A stretch of DNA of 64,000 bases from Lucinisca nassula (GCA_963580285.1 OY757011.1:96393650-96457649); one strand, 5' to 3'. Positions 42,850 through 53,130 are shown, counted from the first letter of the stretch. Numbers and translations are program-made. The notes: generated from the letters alone by a model not told the origin.

Positions 42850-43166
42850 ATAAACAGTTTTCTAATTGCACACTACTGTAAACCTGTGTATATTGGTAAT
42901 CAGCTGATGCTGTTGTGACTCTTAGCTCTCCCCTATTGGGAACAGTCATCAAATGCTGATAAACCGCAGATATCAAATTGTATCTATTTCCAAATACTTT
43001 CGAAACAGAAAATTGTCTCATGGGGCAAGGTCTGGCGATAATGTAGGATGTGGTAGGACGTTGACCTTCTATGTCTCCCAAGACTCGGTCACAAAGTGTC
43101 CCTTGTTAGCGAGTGCATTATCATATAAGAGTCGTAGGTGTCACCATCCTGTTTTAGGGCGGCTAA
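42850..43166 (-). pseudogene. Mariner transposase relic 2 (DD34D type)
   Basis: The minus-strand frame through 43166-42980 contains a LLYDNA motif (second catalytic Asp, codon 43120-43122) and LPHPTLSPDLAP-stop-DNFLF (third Asp, codon 43015-43017). Exactly 34 codons separate the two Asp residues, the spacing of mariner transposases. In-frame stops lie at 43141-43143, 43069-43071 and 43018-43020. After a frameshift, AVYQHLMTVP resembles the mariner C-terminal region. The upstream part is cut by a TTAA-flanked MITE at 43177. It is inactive, and no terminal repeats are identified. Confidence 0.75.
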
Positions 43167-43176
43167 ATTATTTATT

Positions 43177-43403
43177 TTAACCCATTAGTACCGGAAACCC
43201 CAAAACGGGTACCATGGCAAACAGTTCAGGCCCAGATCAGACGCCACAGAACGCAGTGTCTGATCAGGGCCAACACTGCTTGCGAAAAGTTAAGCCATTT
43301 TCCAAATAAATTTTGAAGAAAAACGAACCTGACACCCCTAAATTTTGAAATGGACTCTTGCTATATATACAGAGGAAGATTACATTTGGTCCAAAAGGGT
43401 TAA
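43177..43403 (+). mobile_element. TTAA-type MITE, reference copy
   Basis: TTAACCCATTAGTACC at the left and GGTCCAAAAGGGTTAA at the right, so TTAA lies at both edges and CCC/GGG starts the inverted ends. The core palindrome is CCCAGATCAGACGCC..GTGTCTGATCAGGG. TTAA target and CCC ends are typical of piggyBac-type elements; this assignment is inferred. No coding capacity. It abuts mariner relic 2. Confidence 0.8.
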
Positions 43404-43571
43404 TAAAGGAAACTGAGTTTCCGCCTGTTCGGGAAAGAGCTGCAACTCGGCTTGTCGCCTGTGATTTTGTTGATCGTATGATCGTATGAATGTCATTTGA
43501 CAACAGTAACAATTTTAATTCTGATGAAAAGTTTGTCCGCCTTTCTCTTTAGTGTTTAGGATAGGATAATG
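43404..43571. other. unassigned sequence
   Basis: It may be the far side of the mariner relic interrupted by the MITE, but no motif confirms this. Confidence 0.25.
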
Positions 43572-43836
43572 CATTACGACAACACACCCGTTCGACATAG
43601 TGCATTTTTCACATCTCCAAAATTGCTACTTTTCTGGTGAAAATCCGATTTTTTTTTTCTTATTTATACTGCAAAAATAAGTTGTGGGTCCTCGTTGAGG
43701 CGGTTCTAACGAGTACCCACAACCTATGTCTTGGAGCAAGAATAAGAAAACTAATGTATACCCCCATAAACCCTAGTTTTCTCCATATAAAGCGGGGTTT
43801 AGGGGGTGCTCATTTCACAGAATTGTTCCCGTGATG
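43572..43836 (+). mobile_element. A2 element, left hairpin arm shortened
   Basis: It starts CATTACGACAACACACCCG and ends AATTGTTCCCGTGATG; the hairpin reads GGTCCTCGTTGAGGCGG, so the left arm is partly deleted. The flanking base is G on both sides. Confidence 0.8.
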
Positions 43837-44204
43837 GTTTTGATTCGATCAGTTTCTGAAGTACCTTTTTTTTTTGAGTTTAAAAACTCGTATGCTAAGA
43901 AGGCAATTATGTCAAAAAGATGCGTCGTTCTCTGAATACTACCAACAAAACAGATTCCAGTGATATTTATATCAGTCTAATAAGCTAATAAGCAGCAATC
44001 TAGAGTCCCGGCGCGTGTGGGGTATAAAAATAAAAGAAGCACCCCCCCCCCCCCGACACACACACAAACACACATACAACAACAACAACAATAAAAAAAA
44101 AAAAAAAAACGTATACATCCCCTATTGAAATCAACAACAACAAAAAACAACGTATGCATCCCATATTGACCTTAGTTTGTGTTTCTTTTAGTTCATCTGT
44201 CTCG
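43837..44204. other. unassigned sequence with C and A runs
   Basis: A 14-C run lies at 44041-44054, followed by CA- and CAA-rich sequence and an A run at 44092-44109. A duplicated phrase (CGTATACATCCC / CGTATGCATCCC) occurs at 44110 and 44151. Confidence 0.6.
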
Positions 44205-46734
44205 TAGTGACGAGGTGTGATTTTGGGATCACTTTTTGTCCGTCGTCCGTCGTATGTCCATCCGTGTGTAAACTTTTCTTGTGAACACACTGGAGGTCAC
44301 AGTTTTGGGCCAATCATCATCAAACTTGCTCCGAATGATCATCATGACAATATCTCGGTCAAGTTCGAATATGGGTCATGTCATGTCAAAAAGTAGGTCA
44401 GTAGGTCAAATCATAGAAAAACCTTGTGAACACTATAGAGGCAACAGTTTTGGTTCGATCGTCATCGAACTTGCTCAGAATGATCGTCTTGTCACTATCT
44501 GGGTTAAGTTCGAATATATGTCATGTCGGGTCACAAAGTAGGTCAGTAGGTCAAATCATAGAAAAACCTTGTGAATACACTAGAAGCCACAGTTTTGGTC
44601 CGATAATCACCAAGCATGCCCAGAATTATTATCGTGACAATGTCTGGGTCATGTCGGGTCAAACAGTAGGTCTGTAAGCCAAATCAGAGAAAAACATTGT
44701 GGACACAACAGAGGCCACAGTTTTGGTCCGATCATCATCAATCTTGTCCAAAATGATCATCTTGACAATATCTCGGTCAAGTTCGAATATGGGTCATGTT
44801 GGGTCAAAAAATAGGTCAGTAGGTCAAATCGGAGAAAAACCTTGTGAGCACACTAGAGGCAACAGTTTTAATCCGATCATCATCAAACTTACTCAGAATG
44901 ATAGTCATGACAATGTTTGGGTCAAGTTCGAATATGGGTCATGTCGAGAGTAGTTCAGTAGGCCAAATCATAGAAAACCCTTCTGAACACACTATAGGCC
45001 ACAGTTTAGGCCCGATCATCATCAAACTTGCCCAGAATGATCATCTTGACAATATCTCGGTCAGGTTTGAATACGGGTCATGTCGGGTCAAACGGTAGGT
45101 CAGTAGGTCAAATCATAGAAAAACCTTGTGAACACACTAGAGGCCAAGGTTTCGGTCCAATCATCATCAAACTTGCCCAGAATGATCATATTTACAATAT
45201 CTCAGTCAAGTTCAAATATGGGTCATGTCGGGTCAAAAGGTAGTTCAGCAGGTCAAATCATAGAAAAACCCTCTGAACACAATAGAGGCCACAGTTTTGG
45301 TCCGATCATCTTCAAACTTGCTCAAAATGATAATTTGGCAATATCTCGGTTAATTTGGAATATGGATCATGTCTGGTCAATAAGTAGGTCAAATTGTTGA
45401 AAAACCTTGTGAACACACTAGAAGCCCCAGTTTTAGTTCGATCATCATCAAACTTGCTAAGAATGATCATCCTGACAATATCTGGGTCAAGTTCGAATAT
45501 GGGTCATGTCGGGTCAAAAAGTAGGTCAGCAGGTCAAATCATAGAAAAAAACGTTTTGAACACTCTAAAGAGGCCACAGTTTTAGTCAAATCATCATATC
45601 ATCATCATAAACTTGCGCAGAATGATCAACTGGACAATATCTCAGTTAAGTTCGAATATGGGTCATGTCAAATTAAAAAGTGGATCAGTAGGTTACTTTG
45701 TCATAACTTTTGAACCGTTTGAGATAGAGCCTTCTTATATGGCATGTAGGTTCCTCGTGACAAGAGCTTCCCACTCATATAATTAGATATAAAGATTTGA
45801 CCTTTGACCTCGACCTGTGACCTACATTATCATAACTTTTGAACCATATGAGATAGAGCCTCCAAAACTTTTGACCCGTGACGGTTACCTTTGACTTACT
45901 TTGTCAAAACTTTTGAAGCATTTGAGATGCAGCCTTCATATTTGGCATATAGGTGCCTTGCGACAAGGGCTTCCTATTCATACATAAAATGATATGTGAC
46001 CTTTCCCTTGACATTTGACCTATTTCATTATAACTTTTGAACCATTTGAGATAGTGCCTTCATATTTGGAATGTATGTTCCTTGTGAAAAGGTCTTTCCA
46101 CCCATACAAACATTATGTCTTATGACCTTGATCTATGACCTACTTTGTCATTATTTTGAAGCATTTGAGATAGGGCCCATAAAAATGATTTGTGACTTTG
46201 ACCTTGACATGTGACCTACTTTATCACAACTTTTGAACTATTTGAGATAGAGCTTTCATAATCGGCATGTATGTTCCCTGTTGCAAGGACTTTGCACCTA
46301 TTCAAAAATTTTGACCTGTGACTTTGACCTTCTTTCTCATAACTTTTGAACCATTCAAGATAGAACCTTCATATTTGGCATGTAGGTACCTTGTGACAAG
46401 CGCTTTCCACCAATGCCGATGACCTTAAACTTGGTATCCAGCATCGGGGACTTGGGGCCCTTCCAAGTTTTTTAAATTATGACCTTTGGTTGACCTTGAC
46501 CTGCTTTACGGCAAGGTCAAATTTGGTCACTCAGACATTTTTTAATGTATGGTAGCTTGTGGCATCAGAAATGATATTTGCAATCAGCTGAATTCAAGTT
46601 TATCAATTCCAAAGGTCAAGGTCATTTAATGACCTTTATCCTGAAGGCTCAGATTAAGTAATTTTATGCCATTGTAGGAAGGCATATAGTTTTTGCACTG
46701 TGCGTTTGTTTGTGGGTTTGTGGGTTAGTCGCAC
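44205..46734 (+). repeat. Tandem array T5 with two successive cores
   Basis: The head GTGATTTTGGGATCAC hairpin and TGTCCGTCGTCCGTCG lead into about nine units of about 145 bp (44280-45670) carrying AACACACTAGAGGCCACAG, CCGATCATCATCAAACTTG, GACAATATCTCGGTCAAG and GTAGGTCAGTAGGTCAAAT. A second core follows at 45690-46420 with units of about 130 bp (CATAACTTTTGAACC, TTTGAGATAGAGCC, GGCATGTAGGTTCC). Overlapping open frames across it are translations of the repeat. Confidence 0.85.
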
Positions 46735-47345
46735 TTTTTTAGCTCACCAGAACCGAAGGCTCCGGGGGAGCTTATAGGATGGCAGGCCCCCGTCGTCCGT
46801 CGTCGTCCACACTTTCAAACTGCAATATTTCGATAACCTGCAGGCTGATTTCAATCAAACTTCATATATGGTGTACACTGGATGGGGGAACAATGACATA
46901 GTATGTTTTGTGAGAATCAGTTGCAAAGTCTGGTTGCCATGGCAACCATTTACCAAAAGCTTGGACCCTCTTCAGCGCATTCATTTATGGCCTGAACTTT
47001 CTGAAACTGATATATATTGTAGAGATCACAAAAATCTGGGCGGGTTCGAAAACGGGTCAGGTCCGATCATTTTTTGGTGACAGCATTCTCCATAGGTTCC
47101 CATTGCTAACTATGGTAAAATGCTTGTGACCAGCATAACTCATTCATTTCTGATTGGATCTTCATGAAACTCTGTCAGAGTACTTATCTCTTGCCTAGGT
47201 TACTCCCTGCCAAACAAGCTAAAATCACTCTGCTGGTGAACAAGATGGCCACCAGAGCTAAAAATAGAATGTACTCAAGACAGTGACACACATGTGAAGG
47301 AACCAGGGCCAACCAGGGCCCTTTGGTTCCTCTTGTTTTAATTCT
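46735..47345 (+). repeat. Array element T6
   Basis: It opens TTAGCTCACCAGAACCGAAG and continues to GCCCCCGTCGTCCGTCGTCG, then CAATATTTCGATAACC, TTTCAATCAAACTTC and CATAACTCATTC..TCTTCATGAAACT phrases. It ends with hairpin GGAACCAGGGCC / GGGCCCTTTGGTTCC and TCTTGTTTT. The opening is inverted at 3520-3610. Confidence 0.75.
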
Positions 47346-47419
47346 TGTTTTAATTCTAATATCACTGTGGTTGTGAAGACTCGATATACAGTTTCCCAAA
47401 TTGCTGCATCAGTGAACAT

Positions 47420-47630
47420 TTTCAGATAAAACCTTCCGAAAGGTTTGCATGTTTCCGCTTAAAACACAGAGTTTGAGAACTCATTAGAACTGCCTCGGGT
47501 GGTTCTATGGAGCACCCATAATCCATGCTCCCCAGCAGAAACAAGAAACTGTCCACCCCAATGAACCCAAGTTTTACCATATAAAAGTTGGGTTCAAGGG
47601 GTCACAATTATAAAGGCGTGTTTTGTGATG
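47420..47630 (+). mobile_element. A1 element, 5' truncated
   Basis: The hairpin (GAACTGCCTCGGGTGGTTC) and right arm end AAAGGCGTGTTTTGTGATG. Confidence 0.7.
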
Positions 47631-48169
47631 CACTGATCAGCGTGCTCTCATAGTCAGAGGTTGAAAATGAGAACCTTTGTAGGCCTTGCTGCCACTACTC
47701 TATTTTTTTTAAATAAAGGCGTTTATAGAACCAATCAGTTTTAAGACACCAGCTTAATATTAAGAACTAAGTTCCGTTACCCGCCCTTACCGAAAAAAAA
47801 AACGAAATGCAAGAACGAGCCCCGCTTTCTGAGCAGCATGTACACGATCACACGCAGATATCAAGCAAAAATAAATACTTTTTCCACACTGAGGCACTCA
47901 GACAGGCTGTAAATAAGCAAAATATGTCGCTATATACAAACAAATCATAAAAAAAATACAGAGCTTCATTGATTTTTCATCCATTTGATGCATCGATTAT
48001 GAAAAACTGACACATTATCTGACAGTTTTATATATTCCGGTAAGATATTCCAAATTAATGTACCAGAGTAAGCTATGCTAACTTTACGCGTCTGGGTAAA
48101 TTTTAAGCAGCTAAATCTAACTTAGGATTCAAGATGGGATAAGGTTAGTGCAGAGTGGTGAATGTTGAT
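47631..48169. other. unassigned sequence
   Basis: No gene or repeat recognised. Confidence 0.35.
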
Positions 48170-48310
48170 GCCTTTTGAAGAATTTCAAGATAACCACCAT
48201 GGCGGTCATCTTTCGTATCGGAACGGAACGATTTAAGATATGCTGAATTCTCATGTAGCCCCGATGTCGCTGATAAAGTTTTAACGCAATTCTCTCGTCG
48301 TTCTGCTATG
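48170..48310 (+). repeat. Single T1 core unit
   Basis: GAATTTCAAGATAACCACC, GGAACGGAACGATTTAAG and TAGCCCCGATGTCGC match the T1 array at 801-1590. Confidence 0.6.
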
Positions 48311-48338
48311 GATGCCATAGCGGAAAGGAAAAAAAAAA

Positions 48339-48455
48339 TACGAAAACGCTATCGTGCAACATGGTGCATTAGTTCATACGTCAAAATGGTCACATTTCTA
48401 ATGATCTAATTTAGAATACAACCATAGTTTGTGGTGCTCGTTAGAACCCAAAATA
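48339..48455 (+). mobile_element. A2 element, left half
   Basis: ACGAAAACGCTATCGTGCAAC, CGTCAAAATGGTCACATTTC and GTTTGTGGTGCTCGTTAGAACC mark the left arm up to the hairpin. Confidence 0.55.
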
Positions 48456-48557
48456 GGTCGTGATAATAAGGCTCATTAGGTGCCATCTCATCTTCAAAAC
48501 GTTAATCGACTCTGTGTGCATATCGTTTGGGTGTCGGTCGCAGATCCAGAACCGTTA

Positions 48558-48775
48558 CAGTGGCGATTTAGTTTTTGTTGTCCACGGAAACGGATGCAAA
48601 ACTCTTTTCAACGATTTGAAAACGCAGCGTTTAGACCACGCTTAAACGATCGTTTACATTTTCAGCCAATCAGATCATCGTTTCTGAAACGTTTCAAGCG
48701 TTTCGTATATCAACCAATCACATTAGCGTTCGGAAAACGCTGTCATGGAAACCGTTTCTGGTTTCATATGTTCTT
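48558..48775. mobile_element. AAACG-rich hAT-like MITE, partial
   Basis: It begins CAGTGGCGAT and is filled with AAACG / CGTTT motifs (more than ten in 200 bp). A relative at 59530-59806 ends in the inverted ATCGCCACTG. CAG-type ends suggest hAT; the far end is not found. Confidence 0.45.
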
Positions 48776-48809
48776 TTTCGTTAACCAATAAAAATCCCGC
48801 AGACTCACT

Positions 48810-48935
48810 TTAATGATAATAATAATAGTGATAATGAATAAAAATAAAAGTAAATAATAATAATAATTATTATTATTATTAATATTATTATTTATTATTA
48901 TTATTTTTATTATCTTTATTATGAAACAGAAAATA
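48810..48935. repeat. (ATT)n / (AAT)n microsatellite
   Basis: Imperfect AAT then ATT trinucleotides form a locally palindromic A/T-only tract. Confidence 0.9.
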
Positions 48936-49029
48936 GATAAAAAATAATAGCGAAATGATTTTAAGGTGAAGAGGATCTCCTGCAATAAACAGCAAATTGT
49001 GTTTGACAGAAAGAAAATGTTTCCGGATT

Positions 49030-49112
49030 CTGTAGCTCAGTCGGATGCGCGTTTAACTGTTGATCCAGATTCGCGGGTTCAATGCTTGCCGCTGAAAAAC
49101 AAACTACATAAG
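49030..49112 (+). mobile_element. tRNA-like SINE head (S4 type), solitary
   Basis: TGTAGCTCAGTCGGATGCGCG and GCGGGTTCAATGCTTGCC correspond to the A and B boxes of S4. No S4 body follows. Confidence 0.65.
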
Positions 49113-49351
49113 AACCTTTCATACATGGACAAAACATTAACCGAGAAGACTCTGTTTTCTATAGTTTTCGAATGCTTTTTGTGAGGGAATTTATTGTTCT
49201 CACCCATTACGTACGGCCGCTATATTTTAGGAAAAAAAAAAATATATATATATATACAATGAATTTGACATTTAACATGATTTTTCAGTATATGTGATCT
49301 CAATAATTATCCGTCATCAAATTGACATTCGATGCGAATGCCTTCTTCAAT
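49113..49351. other. unassigned sequence
   Basis: No assignable feature; an A run and an (AT)n tract lie at 49231-49255. Confidence 0.3.
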
Positions 49352-49631
49352 CATCACGAAAACACGCCTTTATAAATTTGACTCTCTTAAAACCACTTTT
49401 GTATTGAAAAACTTGGCTTGACAGGGTTAATTATTTTACATTATTTCTACTCAAATAAAGACTGTTGGTAAACGTTTAACCCGCATCGCCAAGGCGGTTC
49501 TAACGAGTACCCACAATCTATGTTTTGAGTAGAAATTTGTACAAAAATATCAGAACTTTTATCCCAAAATTTACAATTTTGTTGTAGAGTAGAAGTTTTC
49601 AATTTATTTGATTAGGCTTGTTTTCGTATTG
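49352..49631 (-). mobile_element. A1 palindromic element, eroded but complete in length
   Basis: It starts CATCACGAAAACACGCC and ends AGGCTTGTTTTCGTATTG; the hairpin is CCCGCATCGCCAAGGCGG. Confidence 0.8.
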
Positions 49632-49797
49632 GAACAAAAATAAATTGTATTTGAACTGTCAGAATCAGACACACGTTAATATTTTTTCTTTTTTTTTATA
49701 TATTTCGGCGGTGAAAATATTTCATTTATAATTTTATAATATACTAAGCCGCGAAATCAATTTATATCTGAAACAAATAAAAATCATCGCTTCACCT

Positions 49798-50337
49798 CAT
49801 TACAAAAACACGCACTTTCGTATTTGAAAATTTTACCAAAAATCTAAGAAAAGTATTATATTTTTATATTTCTGCTCAAAGCATAGATTGTGAGAACTCG
49901 TTAGAGTCGCCTCGGTGAGGCGGTCTTAACGAGTAACCACCATCTATGTTATAAGCAGAATTAAGAAGAAATATCACAATAACACACCCGTGCGACATAG
50001 TGGATTTTTTTTTTCAGATCTCCAAAATGGCTACTTTTCTAATGAAAATCCGTGATATTTTTCATTTATGCTGCAAATATAGGTTGTGGGTGCTCGTTAG
50101 AACCGCCTCAATGCGAAGGTTCTAACGAGTACCCACAACCGTTGTCTTGGAGCAGAAATAAGAAAAAATAATGTATACCCCCGTTCACCCCCATTTTCTC
50201 GATATAAAGTGAGGTTTAATGGGGTGTTCATTTCACGGATTTTTTCACGCGATGATGTAAACCCATGTAAATTCCAATTATTTTATATAAAGGTTTGGTT
50301 TAAGGGCTCAAAATAATATAGGCCTGTTTTCATGATG
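49798..50337 (+). mobile_element. A1 element with nested A2
   Basis: The outer A1 is 49798-49971 plus 50255-50337 (CATTACAAAAACACGC to GGCCTGTTTTCATGATG), with hairpin GTCGCCTCGGTGAGGCGG. The A2 insertion lies just after the inner palindrome, a different position from the nests at 12430 and 27523. Confidence 0.8.
49972..50254 (+). mobile_element. A2 palindromic element nested in A1
   Basis: It starts TATCACAATAACACACCCG and ends TTTTTTCACGCGATG. The inner palindrome is intact (GTTAGAACCGCCTCAATGCGAAGG). Confidence 0.85.
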
Positions 50338-50419
50338 TCGTGAAAACACGGTATGTTCATATTGTGAACAATAAATATGATCGCGATATCTTCACAGTGG
50401 CAGCCCTGACTACTTTTTC

Positions 50420-50525
50420 AATATTCTTTTTTCATAAATGCCAAACAAATTTTGTCTAAAACATCAGAATTTTCACTCACGCTTCGCACTCGTGAAAATT
50501 CTGATATTTTGAATATACGCCACCT
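50420..50525. repeat. Palindrome with GCTTCGC loop
   Basis: Arms AAACATCAGAATTTTCAC / GTGAAAATTCTGATATTTTG enclose TCACGCTTCGCACTC. Confidence 0.8.
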
Positions 50526-50589
50526 TAAACACTATTTTATTTTTGAGGCATTGATTCCCATTTTGAGTGTGTGTGTTTTTTACCATACA

Positions 50590-50714
50590 TTGAGATGAAA
50601 TGACATCTCAAGCCCTGTCGCCCAAACAAACAAAAATGGTTTATATGTAGGGACGGCCAGCCTCGAACCACTTTGGCTGGTCAGGCATAGATCCTGTAAG
50701 CGGTTTTTCACATT
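50590..50714 (-). mobile_element. SINE S5 (minus), interrupted by an S5 (plus)
   Basis: ATTGAGATGAAATGACATC, CAAGCCCTGTCGCCC and GATCCTGTAAGCGG match S5 in reverse. It breaks at CAGTACTGG, where the next SINE starts. Confidence 0.8.
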
Positions 50715-50727
50715 TCAGTACTGGCCA

Positions 50728-51008
50728 TTGAAGAAATATATGGGCTGCGTGATGCTTCCAGGCAGAGCTGAATCCGGCCCGCACACTAGTACCGGTAAAC
50801 AACTTAGAGAATCTAAGCCTGTCCAGGAACCACGGTGCGAGGCGGACCGCCCATGATAATAAACCCTTTTGGTTTTATTGGGCGACAGGGCTTGAGATGT
50901 CATTTCATCTCAACGTCGGGTAAAAGCCCCACAAAATTGGAAGCAACGTCTCCAAAACGACATTTACAGTGTTGACGGGGACGTTAAACCTCAAATCAAA
51001 CAAACAAA
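50728..51008 (+). mobile_element. SINE S5 inserted in another S5, TSD
   Basis: GAAGAAATATATGGGCTGCG to the tail TGTTGACGGGGACGTTAAAC and CAAATCAAACAAAC. TSD TCAGTACTGGCCA / TCAGTACTGGTCA at 50715-50727 and 51009-51021, one mismatch. The first 30 bp of S5 are missing. Confidence 0.9.
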
Positions 51009-51021
51009 TCAGTACTGGTCA

Positions 51022-51645
51022 CGAACAGACTCAGTAAAACCGAGTCTGCTATTTTCGTTTATTTCGACTCGTATACATATATTGCATTCTGACATGCAGA
51101 ACTCTAGTTAAATGTGAGATTGAGGGGTAGTGATTTGAATTGCCTTGGTGAGGCAAAACCCATTATTATCCCCAACATTTTTTTCGGAGAAATGAAGACA
51201 CTTATCCTAAATGTCATCAACTACCTTCTACCCCCCCCCCCCCCCACAACACACACACACACTCTCTCTCATCACCGTGTATGCCATATGATAATTCTCG
51301 TGCTGTTCATAGAGGCGCATCTAACGTGGAGCCTCAATACGGTTTGAGCGTTTATTTTGTGGAACTCATGAATTGTGTAAAGTCGTTAGCATCGCCTTAA
51401 TAACCATCTTTTTTGCTCGAAACACAGATTATGAGTGCTCCTTAGCATCCTACATCGTTGAGATAAAGGTATGGGGTTACAGGGATCTACAATATTTTTT
51501 TTTGTTTTTTATCGTCGGAAAAACTGTCGGTTTTTTTTTTTTGTTTTTGTTTTTGTTTCATTCACTATGTCAACCGGTCTGATACCATTATGTCCACTAA
51601 CATTTTTAGGATGCAAAATTGTCACATTTTCCAGAGATTGCAGGT
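51022..51645. other. unassigned sequence with C run
   Basis: A small hairpin AGACTC / GAGTCT lies at about 51030-51050 with GTAAAACCGA, resembling 34346. A C run at 51231-51246 is followed by CA/CT repeats. Eroded A phrases are near 51420-51460. Confidence 0.35.
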
Positions 51646-52044
51646 TCTGGTAAAACTGCATCAGTCAGATGGTTCTAACGAGTGCCAACAATCTATGTTT
51701 TTGGAAAAGGAGTAAGAATGTTGCCCGGCTGGCAGAACTTGCGACCCCTGATCACCAGCTAGACGCGCATCAGACTGAGCTACAGATCCTCGAATTAATG
51801 TCGCCCGACCGGCAGCTACCGAACCCGCGACACCTGATAAACAGTTTGGTAAAACTGCATCAGTCAGACGGTTCTAACGAGTGCCCACAATCTATGTTTT
51901 TGGAAAAGGAATAAGACTGTTGCCCGGCTGGCAGAACTTGCGACACCTGATCACCAGCTAGACGCGCATCAGACTGAGCTACAGATCCTCGAATTAATGT
52001 CGCCCGACCGGCAGCTACCGAACCCGCGACACCTGATCAACAGT
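51646..52044. repeat. Tandem duplication, offset 199 bp
   Basis: 51649-51845 is repeated almost identically from 51848. It includes an A right-arm fragment (GGTTCTAACGAGTGCC, CAATCTATGTTTTTGG) and two tRNA-like units. Confidence 0.85.
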
Positions 52045-52498
52045 CAGACGTACATCAAACTGTACTACAGGTCCCCGAATTAACGTTGTCCGACCGGCAG
52101 GTATACCAACCCGCGACTCCTGATCACCAGCAAGACGCACACCAGACTGTGCGTCAGATCCACGAATTAATGTTGCCCGACCAGAGGGTACCGAACCCGC
52201 GACATCTGATCACCAGTCAGATGCGCATCAGACTGTGCTACAGACCCACGAATTAATGTTGCCATGTCGGCAGGTACCGAACTCGCAACCTGTGACCACC
52301 AGTCAGACGCGCATCCGACTGCTACAGACCCACGAATTAATGTTGCGCGGCCGGCAGGTACCGAACTCGCAACCCCTGATCACCAGTCAGACGCGCGTCA
52401 GACTGCTACAGACCCACGAATTAATGTTGCCCGGCCGGCAGGTACCAAACTCGCAAACCCTGATCACCAGTCAGACGCGCATCAGACTATGCTTCCGA
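51719..52498 (-). ncRNA. Array of nine tandem tRNA-like units
   Basis: On the minus strand each unit carries an A box-like TAGCTCAGTCTGATGCGCG, an anticodon-arm-like TCTGA-CTGGTGA-TCAGG (5-bp stem, 7-base loop) and a B box-like GCGAGTTCGGTACC. Units start near 51719, 51800, 51919, 52000, 52086, 52172, 52258, 52342 and 52426 (plus coordinates); outside the 199-bp duplication the period is 84-86 bp. The two acceptor halves do not pair, so these are not functional tRNAs. They resemble the SINE S4 head. Transcription is unproven. Confidence 0.7.
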
Positions 52499-52912
52499 GG
52501 CCTGGATAAAGCAAGTGTTCCAGTTTGTTTTAGGGAAAACTAATATCAGATTGCGTATTCCTAGGCTTTCGCATGCTTCGCTGTTACCGTCCAGTTAGTT
52601 ATATTAAGGTCATATCGAGCCGGCCAGTCAGTTTCTAAGCCATTTATTGTTTCCTGGACCAACACCATTTGATCAGCACATTACACATTATATCACCAGA
52701 AAGTTGCATCTTGCCCTTTAGAATCGGTGGAAGCGAGGGATATTTCAGGATCAATCACCACGAAAGAAGTTTACTGGGCCCATTGGGGATAGAACCCACT
52801 GCTCTGTGATCATCAGACCGGGTCACCGAGACCGACCACATATGTAACCAATGGTTCCCTAGTAGAATTTGTATATATGTGCGTAGTTTAGGCTTTATCC
52901 TCGCTGGTCACA

Positions 52913-52914
<2 letters not shown>
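52499..52914. other. unassigned sequence
   Basis: No gene. GACCGGGTCACCGAGACCG near 52817 is not a convincing tRNA. Confidence 0.3.
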
Positions 52915-52945
<31 letters not shown>

Positions 52946-53045
52946 GATATGTACGTCATATATGATGATGATGATGATGATGACGGTGGTCACACATGAT
53001 GATGATGATGATGATGGTGATGATAATGATGACGATGATACGTAC
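52915..53045. repeat. (GAT)n microsatellite, two blocks
   Basis: Two GATGAT blocks are each followed by ACGTACGTCATATATG-like or ACGTCATATATG sequence, so the block and its flank are duplicated. Confidence 0.9.
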
Positions 53046-53104
53046 GTCATATATGTTTACCACTGCGAGTTGTATATGCGAATGATTTAACACCCTCCCT
53101 CCCT

Positions 53105-53130
53105 ACCCCACCCCACCCCACCCCACCACA
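53105..53130 (-). repeat. (CCCCA)n tract, potential G-quadruplex on minus strand
   Basis: Four C4 runs separated by single A bases (about 53107-53127) give four G4 runs on the minus strand. Confidence 0.7.

Noticed and set aside
42539..43081. Longest open frame (180 codons, minus)
   Set aside because: It joins A-element sequence, unassigned DNA and the mariner relic in the wrong frame; the true mariner frame is different and carries stops.
44281..45585. Overlapping open frames with repeated peptides in T5
   Set aside because: The peptide repetition is produced by the tandem unit of about 145 bp; frames overlap each other and share no domain.
51719..52498. Functional tRNA gene cluster
   Set aside because: The two acceptor halves do not pair in the units inspected, and there is no clear terminator after each unit; kept as tRNA-like repeats only.
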